From: Primulina eburnea
Lineage: Eukaryota > Streptophyta > Magnoliopsida > Lamiales > Gesneriaceae
Length of the DNA stretch: 64,000 nucleotides
Reading direction: 5' to 3'
Assembly: GCF_022965805.1 (NCBI RefSeq)
Contig: NW_027330861.1
Span: 186,001 to 250,000 of the forward strand
Shown: positions 23,401 to 38,200 of the stretch, one piece after another
Layout: each line of letters begins with the position of its first letter
Position numbering within the stretch: position 1 is the stretch's first letter
The notes under the pieces: generated by a model
The model's database searches: none
The model's input: the letters and a program-made list of their open reading frames with translations, nothing else
What the model was told of the DNA's origin: nothing
Made by a program: the position numbers and the translations under genes

Positions 23401-24165
23401 GTTCTATTTACAACTTCAGTTTGTCCATCCGTTTGAGGATGACAAGTAGTAGATTACAACAATATTGAGCAAAGTTTAGCCCATAAAGTAATCCAAAAAT
23501 AGAATCCCTCCCCTTCTTAGTCCTAGGCAACCCCAAAATAAAGTCCATAGAAATGTCAATCCAAGTTCTTTTAAGAATAGCACGCAAAAGTGTTCCCAAA
23601 GTTCTATTGACAACTTCAGTTTGTCCATCCGTTTGAGGATGACAAGTAGTAGATTACAACAATATTGAGCAAAGTTTAGCCCATAAAGTAATCCAAAAAT
23701 AGAATCCCTCCCCTTCTTAGTCCTAGGCAACCCCAAAATAAAGTCCATAGAAATGTCAATCCAAGTTCTTTTAAGAATAGCACGCAAAAGTGTTCCCAAA
23801 GTTCTATTGACAACTTCAGTTTGTCCATCCGTTTGAGGATGACAAGTAGTAGATTACAACAATATTGAGCAAAGTTTAGCCCATAAAGTAATCCAAAAAT
23901 AGAATCCCTCCCCTTCTTAGTCCTAGGCAACCCCAAAATAAAGTCCATAGAAATGTCAATCCAAGTTCTTTTAAGAATAGCACGCAAAAGTGTTCCCAAA
24001 GTTCTATTGACAACTTCAGTTTGTCCATCCGTTTGAGGATGACAAGTAGTAGATTACAACAATATTGAGCAAAGTTTAGCCCATAAAGTAATCCAAAAAT
24101 AGAATCCCTCCCCTTCTTAGTCCTAGGCAACCCCAAAATAAAGTCCATAGAAATGTCAATCCAAG
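20410..24165 (-). repeat. Homogenised satellite core
   Basis: Roughly 19 consecutive monomers with an exact 200-bp period and essentially no differences by eye apart from a few TTGACAAC/TTTACAAC alternations. This contrasts with the mixed variants left of 17.7 kb and fits recent local amplification. Confidence 0.85.
22095..22294 (-). other. Representative 200-bp monomer: two fused integrase fragments
   Basis: Minus-strand reading of one consensus unit. Fragment 1 (about 22095-22168) reads [16 protein letters not shown] then KKGRDSIF, the start of a Ty3/gypsy integrase catalytic core, with the first catalytic Asp expected in SMDF. Fragment 2 (about 22168-22294) reads [10 protein letters not shown], a TAA stop, then [19 protein letters not shown] and GTLLRAILK, the end of the core, with the catalytic Glu in DGQTE. 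The middle of the core, including the second Asp, is missing. Passing from fragment 2 into fragment 1 keeps the frame (LKRTW); passing from fragment 1 into fragment 2 shifts it. The monomer is thus a permuted, deleted integrase piece with no coding capacity for an integrase. Confidence 0.88.
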
Positions 24166-27100
24166 TTCTTTTTAAGAATAGCACGCAAAAGTGTTCCCAA
24201 AGTTCTATTGACAACTTCAGTTTGTCCATCCGTTTGAGGATGACAAGTAGTAGATTACAACAATATTGAGCAAAGTTTAGCCCATAAAGTAATCCAAAAA
24301 TAGAATCCCTCCCCTTCTTAGTCCTAGGCAACCCCAAAATAAAGTCCATAGAAATGTCAATCCAAGTTCTTTTAAGAATAGCACGCAAAAGTGTTCCCAA
24401 AGTTCTATTGACAACTTCAGTTTGTCCATCCGTTTGAGGATGACAAGTAGTAGATTACAACAATATTGAGCAAAGTTTAGCCCATAAAGTAATCCAAAAA
24501 TAGAATCCCTCCCCTTCTTAGTCCTAGGCAACCCCAAAATAAAGTGCATAGAAATGTCAATCCAAGTTCTTTTAAGAATGCAAAAGTGTTCCCAAAGTTC
24601 TATTGACAACTTCAGTTTGTCCATCCGTTTGAGGATGACAAGTAGTAGATTACAACAATATTGAGCAAAGTTTAGCCCATAAAGTAATCCAAAAATAGAA
24701 TCCCTCCCCTTCTTAGTCCTAGGCAACCCCAAAATAAAGTCATAGAAATGTCAATCCAAGTTCTTTTAAGAATAGCACGCAAAAGTGTTCCCAAAGTTCT
24801 ATTGACAACTTCAGTTTGTCCATCCGTTTGAGGATGACAAGTAGTAGATTACAACAATATTGAGCAAAGTTTAGCCCATAAAGTAATCCAAAAATAGAAT
24901 CCCTCCCCTTCTTAGTCCTAGGCAACCCCAAAATAAAGTCCATAGAAATGTCAATCCAAGTTCTTTTAAGAATAGCACGCAAAAGTGTTCCCAAAGTTCT
25001 ATTGACAACTTCAGTTTGTCCATCCGTTTGAGGATGACAAGTAGTAGATTACAACAATATTGAGCAAAGTTTAGCCCATAAAGTAATCCAAAAATAGAAT
25101 CCCTCCCCTTCTTAGTCCTAGGCAACCCCAAAATAAAGTCCATAGAAATGTCAATCCAAGTTCTTTTAAGAATAGCACGCAAAAGTGTTCCCAAAGTTCT
25201 ATTGACAACTTCAGTTTGTCCATCCGTTTGAGGATGACAAGTAGTAGATTACAACAATATTGAGCAAAGTTTAGCCCATAAAGTAATCCAAAAATAGAAT
25301 CCCTCCCCTTCTTAGTCCTAGGCAACCCCAAAATAAAGTCCATAGAAATGTCAATCCAAGTTCTTTTAAGAATAGCACGCAAAAGTGTTCCCAAAGTTCT
25401 ATTGACAACTTCAGTTTGTCCATCCGTTTGAGGATGACAAGTAGTAGATTACAACAATATTGAGCAAAGTTTAGCCCATAAAGTAATCCAAAAATAGAAT
25501 CCCTCCCCTTCTTAGTCCTAGGCAACCCCAAAATAAAGTCCATAGAAATGTCAATCCAAGTTCTTTTAAGAATAGCACGCAAAAGTGTTCCCAAAGTTCT
25601 ATTGACAACTTCAGTTTGTCCATCCGTTTGAGGATGACAAGTAGTAGATTACAACAATATTGAGCAAAGTTTAGCCCATAAAGTAATCCAAAAATAGAAT
25701 CCCTCCCCTTCTTAGTCCTAGGCAACCCCAAAATAAAGTCCATAGAAATGTCAATCCAAGTTCTTTTAAGAATAGCACGCAAAAGTGTTCCCAAAGTTCT
25801 ATTGACAACTTCAGTTTGTCCATCCGTTTGAGGATGACAAGTAGTAGATTACAACAATATTGAGCAAAGTTTAGCCCATAAAGTAATCCAAAAATAGAAT
25901 CCCTCCCCTTCTTAGTCCTAGGCAACCCCAAAATAAAGTCCATAGAAATGTCAATCCAAGTTCTTTTAAGAATAGCACGCAAAAGTGTTCCCAAAGTTCT
26001 ATTGACAACTTCAGTTTGTCCATCCTGTTTGAGGATGACAAGTAGTAGATTACAACAATATTGAGCAAAGTTTAGCCCATAAAGTAATCCAAAAATAGAA
26101 TCCCTCCCCTTCTTAGTCCTAGGCAACCCCAAAATAAAGTCCATAGAAATGTCAATCCAAGTTCTTTTAAGAATAGCACGCAAAAGTGTTCCCAAAGTTC
26201 TATTGACAACTTCAGTTTGTCCATCCGTTTGAGGATGACAAGTAGTAGATTACAACAATATTGAGCAAAGTTTAGCCCATAAAGTAATCCAAAAATAGAA
26301 TCCCTCCCCTTCTTAGTCCTAGGCAACCCCAAAATAAAGTCCATAGAAATGTCAATCCAAGTTCTTTTAAGAATAGCACGCAAAAGTGTTCCCAAAGTTC
26401 TATTGACAACTTCAGTTTGTCCATCCGTTTGAGGATGACAAGTAGTAGATTACAACAATATTGAGCAAAGTTTAGCCCATAAAGTAATCCAAAAATAGAA
26501 TCCCTCCCCTTCTTAGTCCTAGGCAACCCCAAAATAAAGTCCATAGAAATGTCAATCCAAGTTCTTTTAAGAATAGCACGCAAAAGTGTTCCCAAAGTTC
26601 TATTGACAACTTCAGTTTGTCCATCCGTTTGAGGATGACAAGTAGTAGATTACAACAATATTGAGCAAAGTTTAGCCCATAAAGTAATCCAAAAATAGAA
26701 TCCCTCCCCTTCTTAGTCCTAGGCAACCCCAAAATAAAGTCCATAGAAATGTCAATCCAAGTTCTTTTAAGAATAGCACGCAAAAGTGTTCCCAAAGTTC
26801 TATTGACAACTTCAGTTTGTCCATCCGTTTGAGGATGACAAGTAGTAGATTACAACAATATTGAGCAAAGTTTAGCCCATAAAGTAATCCAAAAATAGAA
26901 TCCCTCCCCTTCTTAGTCCTAGGCAACCCCAAAATAAAGTCCATAGAAATGTCAATCCAAGTTCTTTTAAGAATAGCACGCAAAAGTGTTCCCAAAGTTC
27001 TATTGACAACTTCAGTTTGTCCATCCGTTTGAGGATGACAAGTAGTAGATTACAACAATATTGAGCAAAGTTTAGCCCATAAAGTAATCCAAAAATAGAA

Positions 27101-30100
27101 TCCCTCCCCTTCTTAGTCCTAGGCAACCCCAAAATAAAGTCCATAGAAATGTCAATCCAAGTTCTTTTAAGAATAGCACGCAAAAGTGTTCCCAAAGTTC
27201 TATTGACAACTTCAGTTTGTCCATCCGTTTGAGGATGACAAGTAGTAGATTACAACAATATTGAGCAAAGTTTAGCCCATAAAGTAATCCAAAAATAGAA
27301 TCCCTCCCCTTCTTAGTCCTAGGCAACCCCAAAATAAAGTCCATAGAAATGTCAATCCAAGTTCTTTTAAGAATAGCACGCAAAAGTGTTCCCAAAGTTC
27401 TATTTACAACTTCAGTTTGTCCATCCGTTTGAGGATGACAAGTAGTAGATTACAACAATATTGAGCAAAGTTTAGCCCATAAAGTAATCCAAAAATAGAA
27501 TCCCTCCCCTTCTTAGTCCTAGGCAACCCCAAAATAAAGTCCATAGAAATGTCAATCCAAGTTCTTTTAAGAATAGCACGCAAAAGTGTTCCCAAAGTTC
27601 TATTGACAACTTCAGTTTGTCCATCCGTTTGAGGATGACAAGTAGTAGATTACAACAATATTGAGCAAAGTTTAGCCCATAAAGTAATCCAAAAATAGAA
27701 TCCCTCCCCTTCTTAGTCCTAGGCAACCCCAAAATAAAGTCCATAGAAATGTCAATCCAAGTTCTTTTAAGAATAGCACGCAAAAGTGTTCCCAAAGTTC
27801 TATTGACAACTTCAGTTTGTCCATCCGTTTGAGGATGACAAGTAGTAGATTACAACAATATTGAGCAAAGTTTAGCCCATAAAGTAATCCAAAAATAGAA
27901 TCCCTCCCCTTCTTAGTCCTAGGCAACCCCAAAATAAAGTCCATAGAAATGTCAATCCAAGTTCTTTTAAGAATAGCACGCAAAAGTGTTCCCAAAGTTC
28001 TATTTACAACTTCAGTTTGTCCATCCGTTTGAGGATGACAAGTAGTAGATTACAACAATATTGAGCAAAGTTTAGCCCATAAAGTAATCCAAAAATAGAA
28101 TCCCTCCCCTTCTTAGTCCTAGGCAACCCCAAAATAAAGTCCATAGAAATGTCAATCCAAGTTCTTTTAAGAATAGCACGCAAAAGTGTTCCCAAAGTTC
28201 TATTTACAACTTCAGTTTGTCCATCCGTTTGAGGATGACAAGTAGTAGATTACAACAATATTGAGCAAAGTTTAGCCCATAAAGTAATCCAAAAATAGAA
28301 TCCCTCCCCTTCTTAGTCCTAGGCAACCCCAAAATAAAGTCCATAGAAATGTCAATCCAAGTTCTTTTAAGAATAGCACGCAAAAGTGTTCCCAAAGTTC
28401 TATTGACAACTTCAGTTTGTCCATCCGTTTGAGGATGACAAGTAGTAGATTACAACAATATTGAGCAAAGTTTAGCCCATAAAGTAATCCAAAAATAGAA
28501 TCCCTCCCCTTCTTAGTCCTAGGCAACCCCAAAATAAAGTCCATAGAAATGTCAATCCAAGTTCTTTTTAAGAATAGCACGCAAAAGTGTTCCCAAAGTT
28601 CTATTGACAACTTCAGTTTGTCCATCCGTTTGAGGATGACAAGTAGTAGATTACAACAATATTGAGCAAAGTTTAGCCCATAAAGTAATCCAAAAATAGA
28701 ATCCCTCCCCTTCTTAGTCCTAGGCAACCCCAAAATAAAGTCCATAGAAATGTCAATCCAAGTTCTTTTAAGAATAGCACGCAAAAGTGTTCCCAAAGTT
28801 CTATTTACAACTTCAGTTTGTCCATCCGTTTGAGGATGACAAGTAGTAGATTACAACAATATTGAGCAAAGTTTAGCCCATAAAGTAATCCAAAAATAGA
28901 ATCCCTCCCCTTCTTAGTCCTAGGCAACCCCAAAATAAAGTCCATAGAAATGTCAATCCAAGTTCTTTTAAGAATAGCACGCAAAAGTGTTCCCAAAGTT
29001 CTATTGACAACTTCAGTTTGTCCATCCGTTTGAGGATGACAAGTAGTAGATTACAACAATATTGAGCAAAGTTTAGCCCATAAAGTAATCCAAAAATAGA
29101 ATCCCTCCCCTTCTTAGTCCTAGGCAACCCCAAAATAAAGTCCATAGAAATGTCAATCCAAGTTCTTTTAAGAATAGCACGCAAAAGTGTTCCCAAAGTT
29201 CTATTTACAACTTCAGTTTGTCCATCCGTTTGAGGATGACAAGTAGTAGATTACAACAATATTGAGCAAAGTTTAGCCCATAAAGTAATCCAAAAATAGA
29301 ATCCCTCCCCTTCTTAGTCCTAGGCAACCCCAAAATAAAGTCCATAGAAATGTCAATCCAAGTTCTTTTAAGAATAGCACGCAAAAGTGTTCCCAAAGTT
29401 CTATTGACAACTTCAGTTTGTCCATCCGTTTGAGGATGACAAGTAGTAGATTACAACAATATTGAGCAAAGTTTAGCCCATAAAGTAATCCAAAAATAGA
29501 ATCCCTCCCCTTCTTAGTCCTAGGCAACCCCAAAATAAAGTCCATAGAAATGTCAATCCAAGTTCTTTTAAGAATAGCACGCAAAAGTGTTCCCAAAGTT
29601 CTATTTACAACTTCAGTTTGTCCATCCGTTTGAGGATGACAAGTAGTAGATTACAACAATATTGAGCAAAGTTTAGCCCATAAAGTAATCCAAAAATAGA
29701 ATCCCTCCCCTTCTTAGTCCTAGGCAACCCCAAAATAAAGTCCATAGAAATGTCAATCCAAGTTCTTTTTAAGAATAGCACGCAAAAGTGTTCCCAAAGT
29801 TCTATTTACAACTTCAGTTTGTCCATCCGTTTGAGGATGACAAGTAGTAGATTACAACAATATTGAGCAAAGTTTAGCCCATAAAGTAATCCAAAAATAG
29901 AATCCCTCCCCTTCTTAGTCCTAGGCAACCCCAAAATAAAGTCCATAGAAATGTCAATCCAAGTTCTTTTAAGAATAGCACGCAAAAGTGTTCCCAAAGT
30001 TCTATTGACAACTTCAGTTTGTCCATCCGTTTGAGGATGACAAGTAGTAGATTACAACAATATTGAGCAAAGTTTAGCCCATAAAGTAATCCAAAAATAG

Positions 30101-33100
30101 AATCCCTCCCCTTCTTAGTCCTAGGCAACCCCAAAATAAAGTCCATAGAAATGTCAATCCAAGTTCTTTTTAAGAATAGCACGCAAAAGTGTTCCCAAAG
30201 TTCTATTGACAACTTCAGTTTGTCCATCCGTTTGAGGATGACAAGTAGTAGATTACAACAATATTGAGCAAAGTTTAGCCCATAAAGTAATCCAAAAATA
30301 GAATCCCTCCCCTTCTTAGTCCTAGGCAACCCCAAAATAAAGTCCATAGAAATGTCAATCCAAGTTCTTTTAAGAATAGCACGCAAAAGTGTTCCCAAAG
30401 TTCTATTTACAACTTCAGTTTGTCCATCCGTTTGAGGATGACAAGTAGTAGATTACAACAATATTGAGCAAAGTTTAGCCCATAAAGTAATCCAAAAATA
30501 GAATCCCTCCCCTTCTTAGTCCTAGGCAACCCCAAAATAAAGTCCATAGAAATGTCAATCCAAGTTCTTTTTAAGAATAGCACGCAAAAGTGTTCCCAAA
30601 GTTCTATTGACAACTTCAGTTTGTCCATCCGTTTGAGGATGACAAGTAGTAGATTACAACAATATTGAGCAAAGTTTAGCCCATAAAGTAATCCAAAAAT
30701 AGAATCCCTCCCCTTCTTAGTCCTAGGCAACCCCAAAATAAAGTCCATAGAAATGTCAATCCAAGTTCTTTTAAGAATAGCACGCAAAAGTGTTCCCAAA
30801 GTTCTATTGACAACTTCAGTTTGTCCATCCGTTTGAGGATGACAAGTAGTAGATTACAACAATATTGAGCAAAGTTTAGCCCATAAAGTAATCCAAAAAT
30901 AGAATCCCTCCCCTTCTTAGTCCTAGGCAACCCCAAAATAAAGTCCATAGAAATGTCAATCCAAGTTCTTTTAAGAATAGCACGCAAAAGTGTTCCCAAA
31001 GTTCTATTGACAACTTCAGTTTGTCCATCCGTTTGAGGATGACAAGTAGTAGATTACAACAATATTGAGCAAAGTTTAGCCCATAAAGTAATCCAAAAAT
31101 AGAATCCCTCCCCTTCTTAGTCCTAGGCAACCCCAAAATAAAGTCCATAGAAATGTCAATCCAAGTTCTTTTTAAGAATAGCACGCAAAAGTGTTCCCAA
31201 AGTTCTATTTACAACTTCAGTTTGTCCATCCGTTTGAGGATGACAAGTAGTAGATTACAACAATATTGAGCAAAGTTTAGCCCATAAAGTAATCCAAAAA
31301 TAGAATCCCTCCCCTTCTTAGTCCTAGGCAACCCCAAAATAAAGTCCATAGAAATGTCAATCCAAGTTCTTTTTAAGAATAGCACGCAAAAGTGTTCCCA
31401 AAGTTCTATTTACAACTTCAGTTTGTCCATCCGTTTGAGGATGACAAGTAGTAGATTACAACAATATTGAGCAAAGTTTAGCCCATAAAGTAATCCAAAA
31501 ATAGAATCCCTCCCCTTCTTAGTCCTAGGCAACCCCAAAATAAAGTCCATAGAAATGTCAATCCAAGTTCTTTTTAAGAATAGCACGCAAAAGTGTTCCC
31601 AAAGTTCTATTGACAACTTCAGTTTGTCCATCCGTTTGAGGATGACAAGTAGTAGATTACAACAATATTGAGCAAAGTTTAGCCCATAAAGTAATCCAAA
31701 AATAGAATCCCTCCCCTTCTTAGTCCTAGGCAACCCCAAAATAAAGTCCATAGAAATGTCAATCCAAGTTCTTTTAAGAATAGCACGCAAAAGTGTTCCC
31801 AAAGTTCTATTGACAACTTCAGTTTGTCCATCCGTTTGAGGATGACAAGTAGTAGATTACAACAATATTGAGCAAAGTTTAGCCCATAAAGTAATCCAAA
31901 AATAGAATCCCTCCCCTTCTTAGTCCTAGGCAACCCCAAAATAAAGTCCATAGAAATGTCAATCCAAGTTCTTTTAAGAATAGCACGCAAAAGTGTTCCC
32001 AAAGTTCTATTGACAACTTCAGTTTGTCCATCCGTTTGAGGATGACAAGTAGTAGATTACAACAATATTGAGCAAAGTTTAGCCCATAAAGTAATCCAAA
32101 AATAGAATCCCTCCCCTTCTTAGTCCTAGGCAACCCCAAAATAAAGTCCATAGAAATGTCAATCCAAGTTCTTTTAAGAATAGCACGCAAAAGTGTTCCC
32201 AAAGTTCTATTGACAACTTCAGTTTGTCCATCCGTTTGAGGATGACAAGTAGTAGATTACAACAATATTGAGCAAAGTTTAGCCCATAAAGTAATCCAAA
32301 AATAGAATCCCTCCCCTTCTTAGTCCTAGGCAACCCCAAAATAAAGTCCATAGAAATGTCAATCCAAGTTCTTTTAAGAATAGCACGCAAAAGTGTTCCC
32401 AAAGTTCTATTGACAACTTCAGTTTGTCCATCCGTTTGAGGATGACAAGTAGTAGATTACAACAATATTGAGCAAAGTTTAGCCCATAAAGTAATCCAAA
32501 AATAGAATCCCTCCCCTTCTTAGTCCTAGGCAACCCCAAAATAAAGTCCATAGAAATGTCAATCCAAGTTCTTTTTAAGAATAGCACGCAAAAGTGTTCC
32601 CAAAGTTCTATTGACAACTTCAGTTTGTCCATCCGTTTGAGGATGACAAGTAGTAGATTACAACAATATTGAGCAAAGTTTAGCCCATAAAGTAATCCAA
32701 AAATAGAATCCCTCCCCTTCTTAGTCCTAGGCAACCCCAAAATAAAGTCCATAGAAATGTCAATCCAAGTTCTTTTAAGAATAGCACGCAAAAGTGTTCC
32801 CAAAGTTCTATTTACAACTTCAGTTTGTCCATCCGTTTGAGGATGACAAGTAGTAGATTACAACAATATTGAGCAAAGTTTAGCCCATAAAGTAATCCAA
32901 AAATAGAATCCCTCCCCTTCTTAGTCCTAGGCAACCCCAAAATAAAGTCCATAGAAATGTCAATCCAAGTTCTTTTTAAGAATAGCACGCAAAAGTGTTC
33001 CCAAAGTTCTATTTACAACTTCAGTTTGTCCATCCGTTTGAGGATGACAAGTAGTAGATTACAACAATATTGAGCAAAGTTTAGCCCATAAAGTAATCCA

Positions 33101-34860
33101 AAAATAGAATCCCTCCCCTTCTTAGTCCTAGGCAACCCCAAAATAAAGTCCATAGAAATGTCAATCCAAGTTCTTTTAAGAATAGCACGCAAAAGTGTTC
33201 CCAAAGTTCTATTTACAACTTCAGTTTGTCCATCCGTTTGAGGATGACAAGTAGTAGATTACAACAATATTGAGCAAAGTTTAGCCCATAAAGTAATCCA
33301 AAAATAGAATCCCTCCCCTTCTTAGTCCTAGGCAACCCCAAAATAAAGTCCATAGAAATGTCAATCCAAGTTCTTTTAAGAATAGCACGCAAAAGTGTTC
33401 CCAAAGTTCTATTTACAACTTCAGTTTGTCCATCCGTTTGAGGATGACAAGTAGTAGATTACAACAATATTGAGCAAAGTTTAGCCCATAAAGTAATCCA
33501 AAAATAGAATCCCTCCCCTTCTTAGTCCTAGGCAACCCCAAAATAAAGTCCATAGAAATGTCAATCCAAGTTCTTTTAAGAATAGCACGCAAAAGTGTTC
33601 CCAAAGTTCTATTGACAACTTCAGTTTGTCCATCCGTTTGAGGATGACAAGTAGTAGATTACAACAATATTGAGCAAAGTTTAGCCCATAAAGTAATCCA
33701 AAAATAGAATCCCTCCCCTTCTTAGTCCTAGGCAACCCCAAAATAAAGTCCATAGAAATGTCAATCCAAGTTCTTTTAAGAATAGCACGCAAAAGTGTTC
33801 CCAAAGTTCTATTTACAACTTCAGTTTGTCCATCCGTTTGAGGATGACAAGTAGTAGATTACAACAATATTGAGCAAAGTTTAGCCCATAAAGTAATCCA
33901 AAAATAGAATCCCTCCCCTTCTTAGTCCTAGGCAACCCCAAAATAAAGTCCATAGAAATGTCAATCCAAGTTCTTTTAAGAATAGCACGCAAAAGTGTTC
34001 CCAAAGTTCTATTTACAACTTCAGTTTGTCCATCCGTTTGAGGATGACAAGTAGTAGATTACAACAATATTGAGCAAAGTTTAGCCCATAAAGTAATCCA
34101 AAAATAGAATCCCTCCCCTTCTTAGTCCTAGGCAACCCCAAAATAAAGTCCATAGAAATGTCAATCCAAGTTCTTTTAAGAATAGCACGCAAAAGTGTTC
34201 CCAAAGTTCTATTTACAACTTCAGTTTGTCCATCCGTTTGAGGATGACAAGTAGTAGATTACAACAATATTGAGCAAAGTTTAGCCCATAAAGTAATCCA
34301 AAAATAGAATCCCTCCCCTTCTTAGTCCTAGGCAACCCCAAAATAAAGTCCATAGAAATGTCAATCCAAGTTCTTTTTAAGAATAGCACGCAAAAGTGTT
34401 CCCAAAGTTCTATTGACAACTTCAGTTTGTCCATCCGTTTGAGGATGACAAGTAGTAGATTACAACAATATTGAGCAAAGTTTAGCCCATAAAGTAATCC
34501 AAAAATAGAATCCCTCCCCTTCTTAGTCCTAGGCAACCCCAAAATAAAGTCCATAGAAATGTCAATCCAAGTTCTTTTTAAGAATAGCACGCAAAAGTGT
34601 TCCCAAAGTTCTATTGACAACTTCAGTTTGTCCATCCGTTTGAGGATGACAAGTAGTAGATTACAACAATATTGAGCAAAGTTTAGCCCATAAAGTAATC
34701 CAAAAATAGAATCCCTCCCCTTCTTAGTCCTAGGCAACCCCAAAATAAAGTCCATAGAAATGTCAATCCAAGTTCTTTTAAGAATAGCACGCAAAAGTGT
34801 TCCCAAAGTTCTATTGACAACTTCAGTTTGTCCATCCGTTTGAGGATGACAAGTAGTAGA

Positions 34861-35285
34861 TTAAACATATTGAGCAAGTTTAGCATAAGTAAGCAAAAAT
34901 AGAATCCTCCCTCTTAGTCCTAGGCAACCCCAAAATAAAGTCCATAGAAATGTCCAATCCAAGTTCCTTTTTAAGAATCCCTACCCCTTCTTAGTCCTAG
35001 ACAACCCAAAATAAAGTCCATAGAAATGTCAATCCAAGTTCTTTTAAGATAGCACGCAAAAGTGTTCCAAAGTTTCTATTGACAACTTCAGTTTGTCATC
35101 GTTTTGGAGGATGACAAGTAGTAGATTACAACAATATTGAGCAAAGTTTGCCCATAAAGTAATCCAAAAATAGAATCCCTCCCCTTCTTAGTCTAGGCAA
35201 CCCCAAATAAAGTCCATAGAAATGTCAATCCAAGTTCTTTAAGAATAGCACGCAAAAGTTTCCCAAAGTTCTATTTACAACTCAG
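34861..35285 (-). repeat. Indel-rich degenerate satellite pocket 2
   Basis: Many one-base losses and a few gains (TTAAACATATTGAGCAAGTT, GCATAAGTAAGC, TGTCCAATCC, CGTTTTGGAGG). It contains a truncated monomer (about 34979-35050, CTAGACAACC) in the same order as pocket 1. Clean monomers resume at about 35286. Confidence 0.85.
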
Positions 35286-38200
35286 TTTGTCCATCCGTTT
35301 GAGGATGACAAGTAGTAGATTACAACAATATTGAGCAAAGTTTAGCCCATAAAGTAATCCAAAAATAGAATCCCTCCCCTTCTTAGTCCTAGGCAACCCC
35401 AAAATAAAGTCCATAGAAATGTCAATCCAAGTTCTTTTTAAGAATAGCACGCAAAAGTGTTCCCAAAGTTCTATTGACAACTTCAGTTTGTCCATCCGTT
35501 TGAGGATGACAAGTAGTAGATTACAACAATATTGAGCAAAGTTTAGCCCATAAAGTAATCCAAAAATAGAATCCCTCCCCTTCTTAGTCCTAGGCAACCC
35601 CAAAATAAAGTCCATAGAAATGTCAATCCAAGTTCTTTTAAGAATAGCACGCAAAAGTGTTCCCAAAGTTCTATTGACAACTTCAGTTTGTCCATCCGTT
35701 TGAGGATGACAAGTAGTAGATTACAACAATATTGAGCAAAGTTTAGCCCATAAAGTAATCCAAAAATAGAATCCCTCCCCTTCTTAGTCCTAGGCAACCC
35801 CAAAATAAAGTCCATAGAAATGTCAATCCAAGTTCTTTTAAGAATAGCACGCAAAAGTGTTCCCAAAGTTCTATTTACAACTTCAGTTTGTCCATCCGTT
35901 TGAGGATGACAAGTAGTAGATTACAACAATATTGAGCAAAGTTTAGCCCATAAAGTAATCCAAAAATAGAATCCCTCCCCTTCTTAGTCCTAGGCAACCC
36001 CAAAATAAAGTCCATAGAAATGTCAATCCAAGTTCTTTTAAGAATAGCACGCAAAAGTGTTCCCAAAGTTCTATTGACAACTTCAGTTTGTCCATCCGTT
36101 TGAGGATGACAAGTAGTAGATTACAACAATATTGAGCAAAGTTTAGCCCATAAAGTAATCCAAAAATAGAATCCCTCCCCTTCTTAGTCCTAGGCAACCC
36201 CAAAATAAAGTCCATAGAAATGTCAATCCAAGTTCTTTTAAGAATAGCACGCAAAAGTGTTCCCAAAGTTCTATTTACAACTTCAGTTTGTCCATCCGTT
36301 TGAGGATGACAAGTAGTAGATTACAACAATATTGAGCAAAGTTTAGCCCATAAAGTAATCCAAAAATAGAATCCCTCCCCTTCTTAGTCCTAGGCAACCC
36401 CAAAATAAAGTCCATAGAAATGTCAATCCAAGTTCTTTTTAAGAATAGCACGCAAAAGTGTTCCCAAAGTTCTATTGACAACTTCAGTTTGTCCATCCGT
36501 TTGAGGATGACAAGTAGTAGATTACAACAATATTGAGCAAAGTTTAGCCCATAAAGTAATCCAAAAATAGAATCCCTCCCCTTCTTAGTCCTAGGCAACC
36601 CCAAAATAAAGTCCATAGAAATGTCAATCCAAGTTCTTTTTAAGAATAGCACGCAAAAGTGTTCCCAAAGTTCTATTGACAACTTCAGTTTGTCCATCCG
36701 TTTGAGGATGACAAGTAGTAGATTACAACAATATTGAGCAAAGTTTAGCCCATAAAGTAATCCAAAAATAGAATCCCTCCCCTTCTTAGTCCTAGGCAAC
36801 CCCAAAATAAAGTCCATAGAAATGTCAATCCAAGTTCTTTTAAGAATAGCACGCAAAAGTGTTCCCAAAGTTCTATTTACAACTTCAGTTTGTCCATCCG
36901 TTTGAGGATGACAAGTAGTAGATTACAACAATATTGAGCAAAGTTTAGCCCATAAAGTAATCCAAAATAGAATCCCTCCCCTTCTTAGTCCTAGGCAACC
37001 CCAAAATAAAGTCCATAGAAATGTCAATCCAAGTTCTTTTAAGAATAGCACGCAAAAGTGTTCCCAAAGTTCTATTTACAACTTCAGTTTGTCCATCCGT
37101 TTGAGGATGACAAGTAGTAGATTACAACAATATTGAGCAAAGTTTAGCCCATAAAGTAATCCAAAAATAGAATCCCTCCCCTTCTTAGTCCTAGGCAACC
37201 CCAAAATAAAGTCCATAGAAATGTCAATCCAAGTTCTTTTAAGAATAGCACGCAAAAGTGTTCCCAAAGTTCTATTTACAACTTCAGTTTGTCCATCCGT
37301 TTGAGGATGACAAGTAGTAGATTACAACAATATTGAGCAAAGTTTAGCCCATAAAGTAATCCAAAAATAGAATCCCTCCCCTTCTTAGTCCTAGGCAACC
37401 CCAAAATAAAGTCCATAGAAATGTCAATCCAAGTTCTTTTTAAGAATAGCACGCAAAAGTGTTCCCAAAGTTCTATTTACAACTTCAGTTTGTCCATCCG
37501 TTTGAGGATGACAAGTAGTAGATTACAACAATATTGAGCAAAGTTTAGCCCATAAAGTAATCCAAAAATAGAATCCCTCCCCTTCTTAGTCCTAGGCAAC
37601 CCCAAAATAAAGTCCATAGAAATGTCAATCCAAGTTCTTTTTAAGAATAGCACGCAAAAGTGTTCCCAAAGTTCTATTGACAACTTCAGTTTGTCCATCC
37701 GTTTGAGGATGACAAGTAGTAGATTACAACAATATTGAGCAAAGTTTAGCCCATAAAGTAATCCAAAAATAGAATCCCTCCCCTTCTTAGTCCTAGGCAA
37801 CCCCAAAATAAAGTCCATAGAAATGTCAATCCAAGTTCTTTTAAGAATAGCACGCAAAAGTGTTCCCAAAGTTCTATTGACAACTTCAGTTTGTCCATCC
37901 GTTTGAGGATGACAAGTAGTAGATTACAACAATATTGAGCAAAGTTTAGCCCATAAAGTAATCCAAAAATAGAATCCCTCCCCTTCTTAGTCCTAGGCAA
38001 CCCCAAAATAAAGTCCATAGAAATGTCAATCCAAGTTCTTTTAAGAATAGCACGCAAAAGTGTTCCCAAAGTTCTATTGACAACTTCAGTTTGTCCATCC
38101 GTTTGAGGATGACAAGTAGTAGATTACAACAATATTGAGCAAAGTTTAGCCCATAAAGTAATCCAAAAATAGAATCCCTCCCCTTCTTAGTCCTAGGCAA

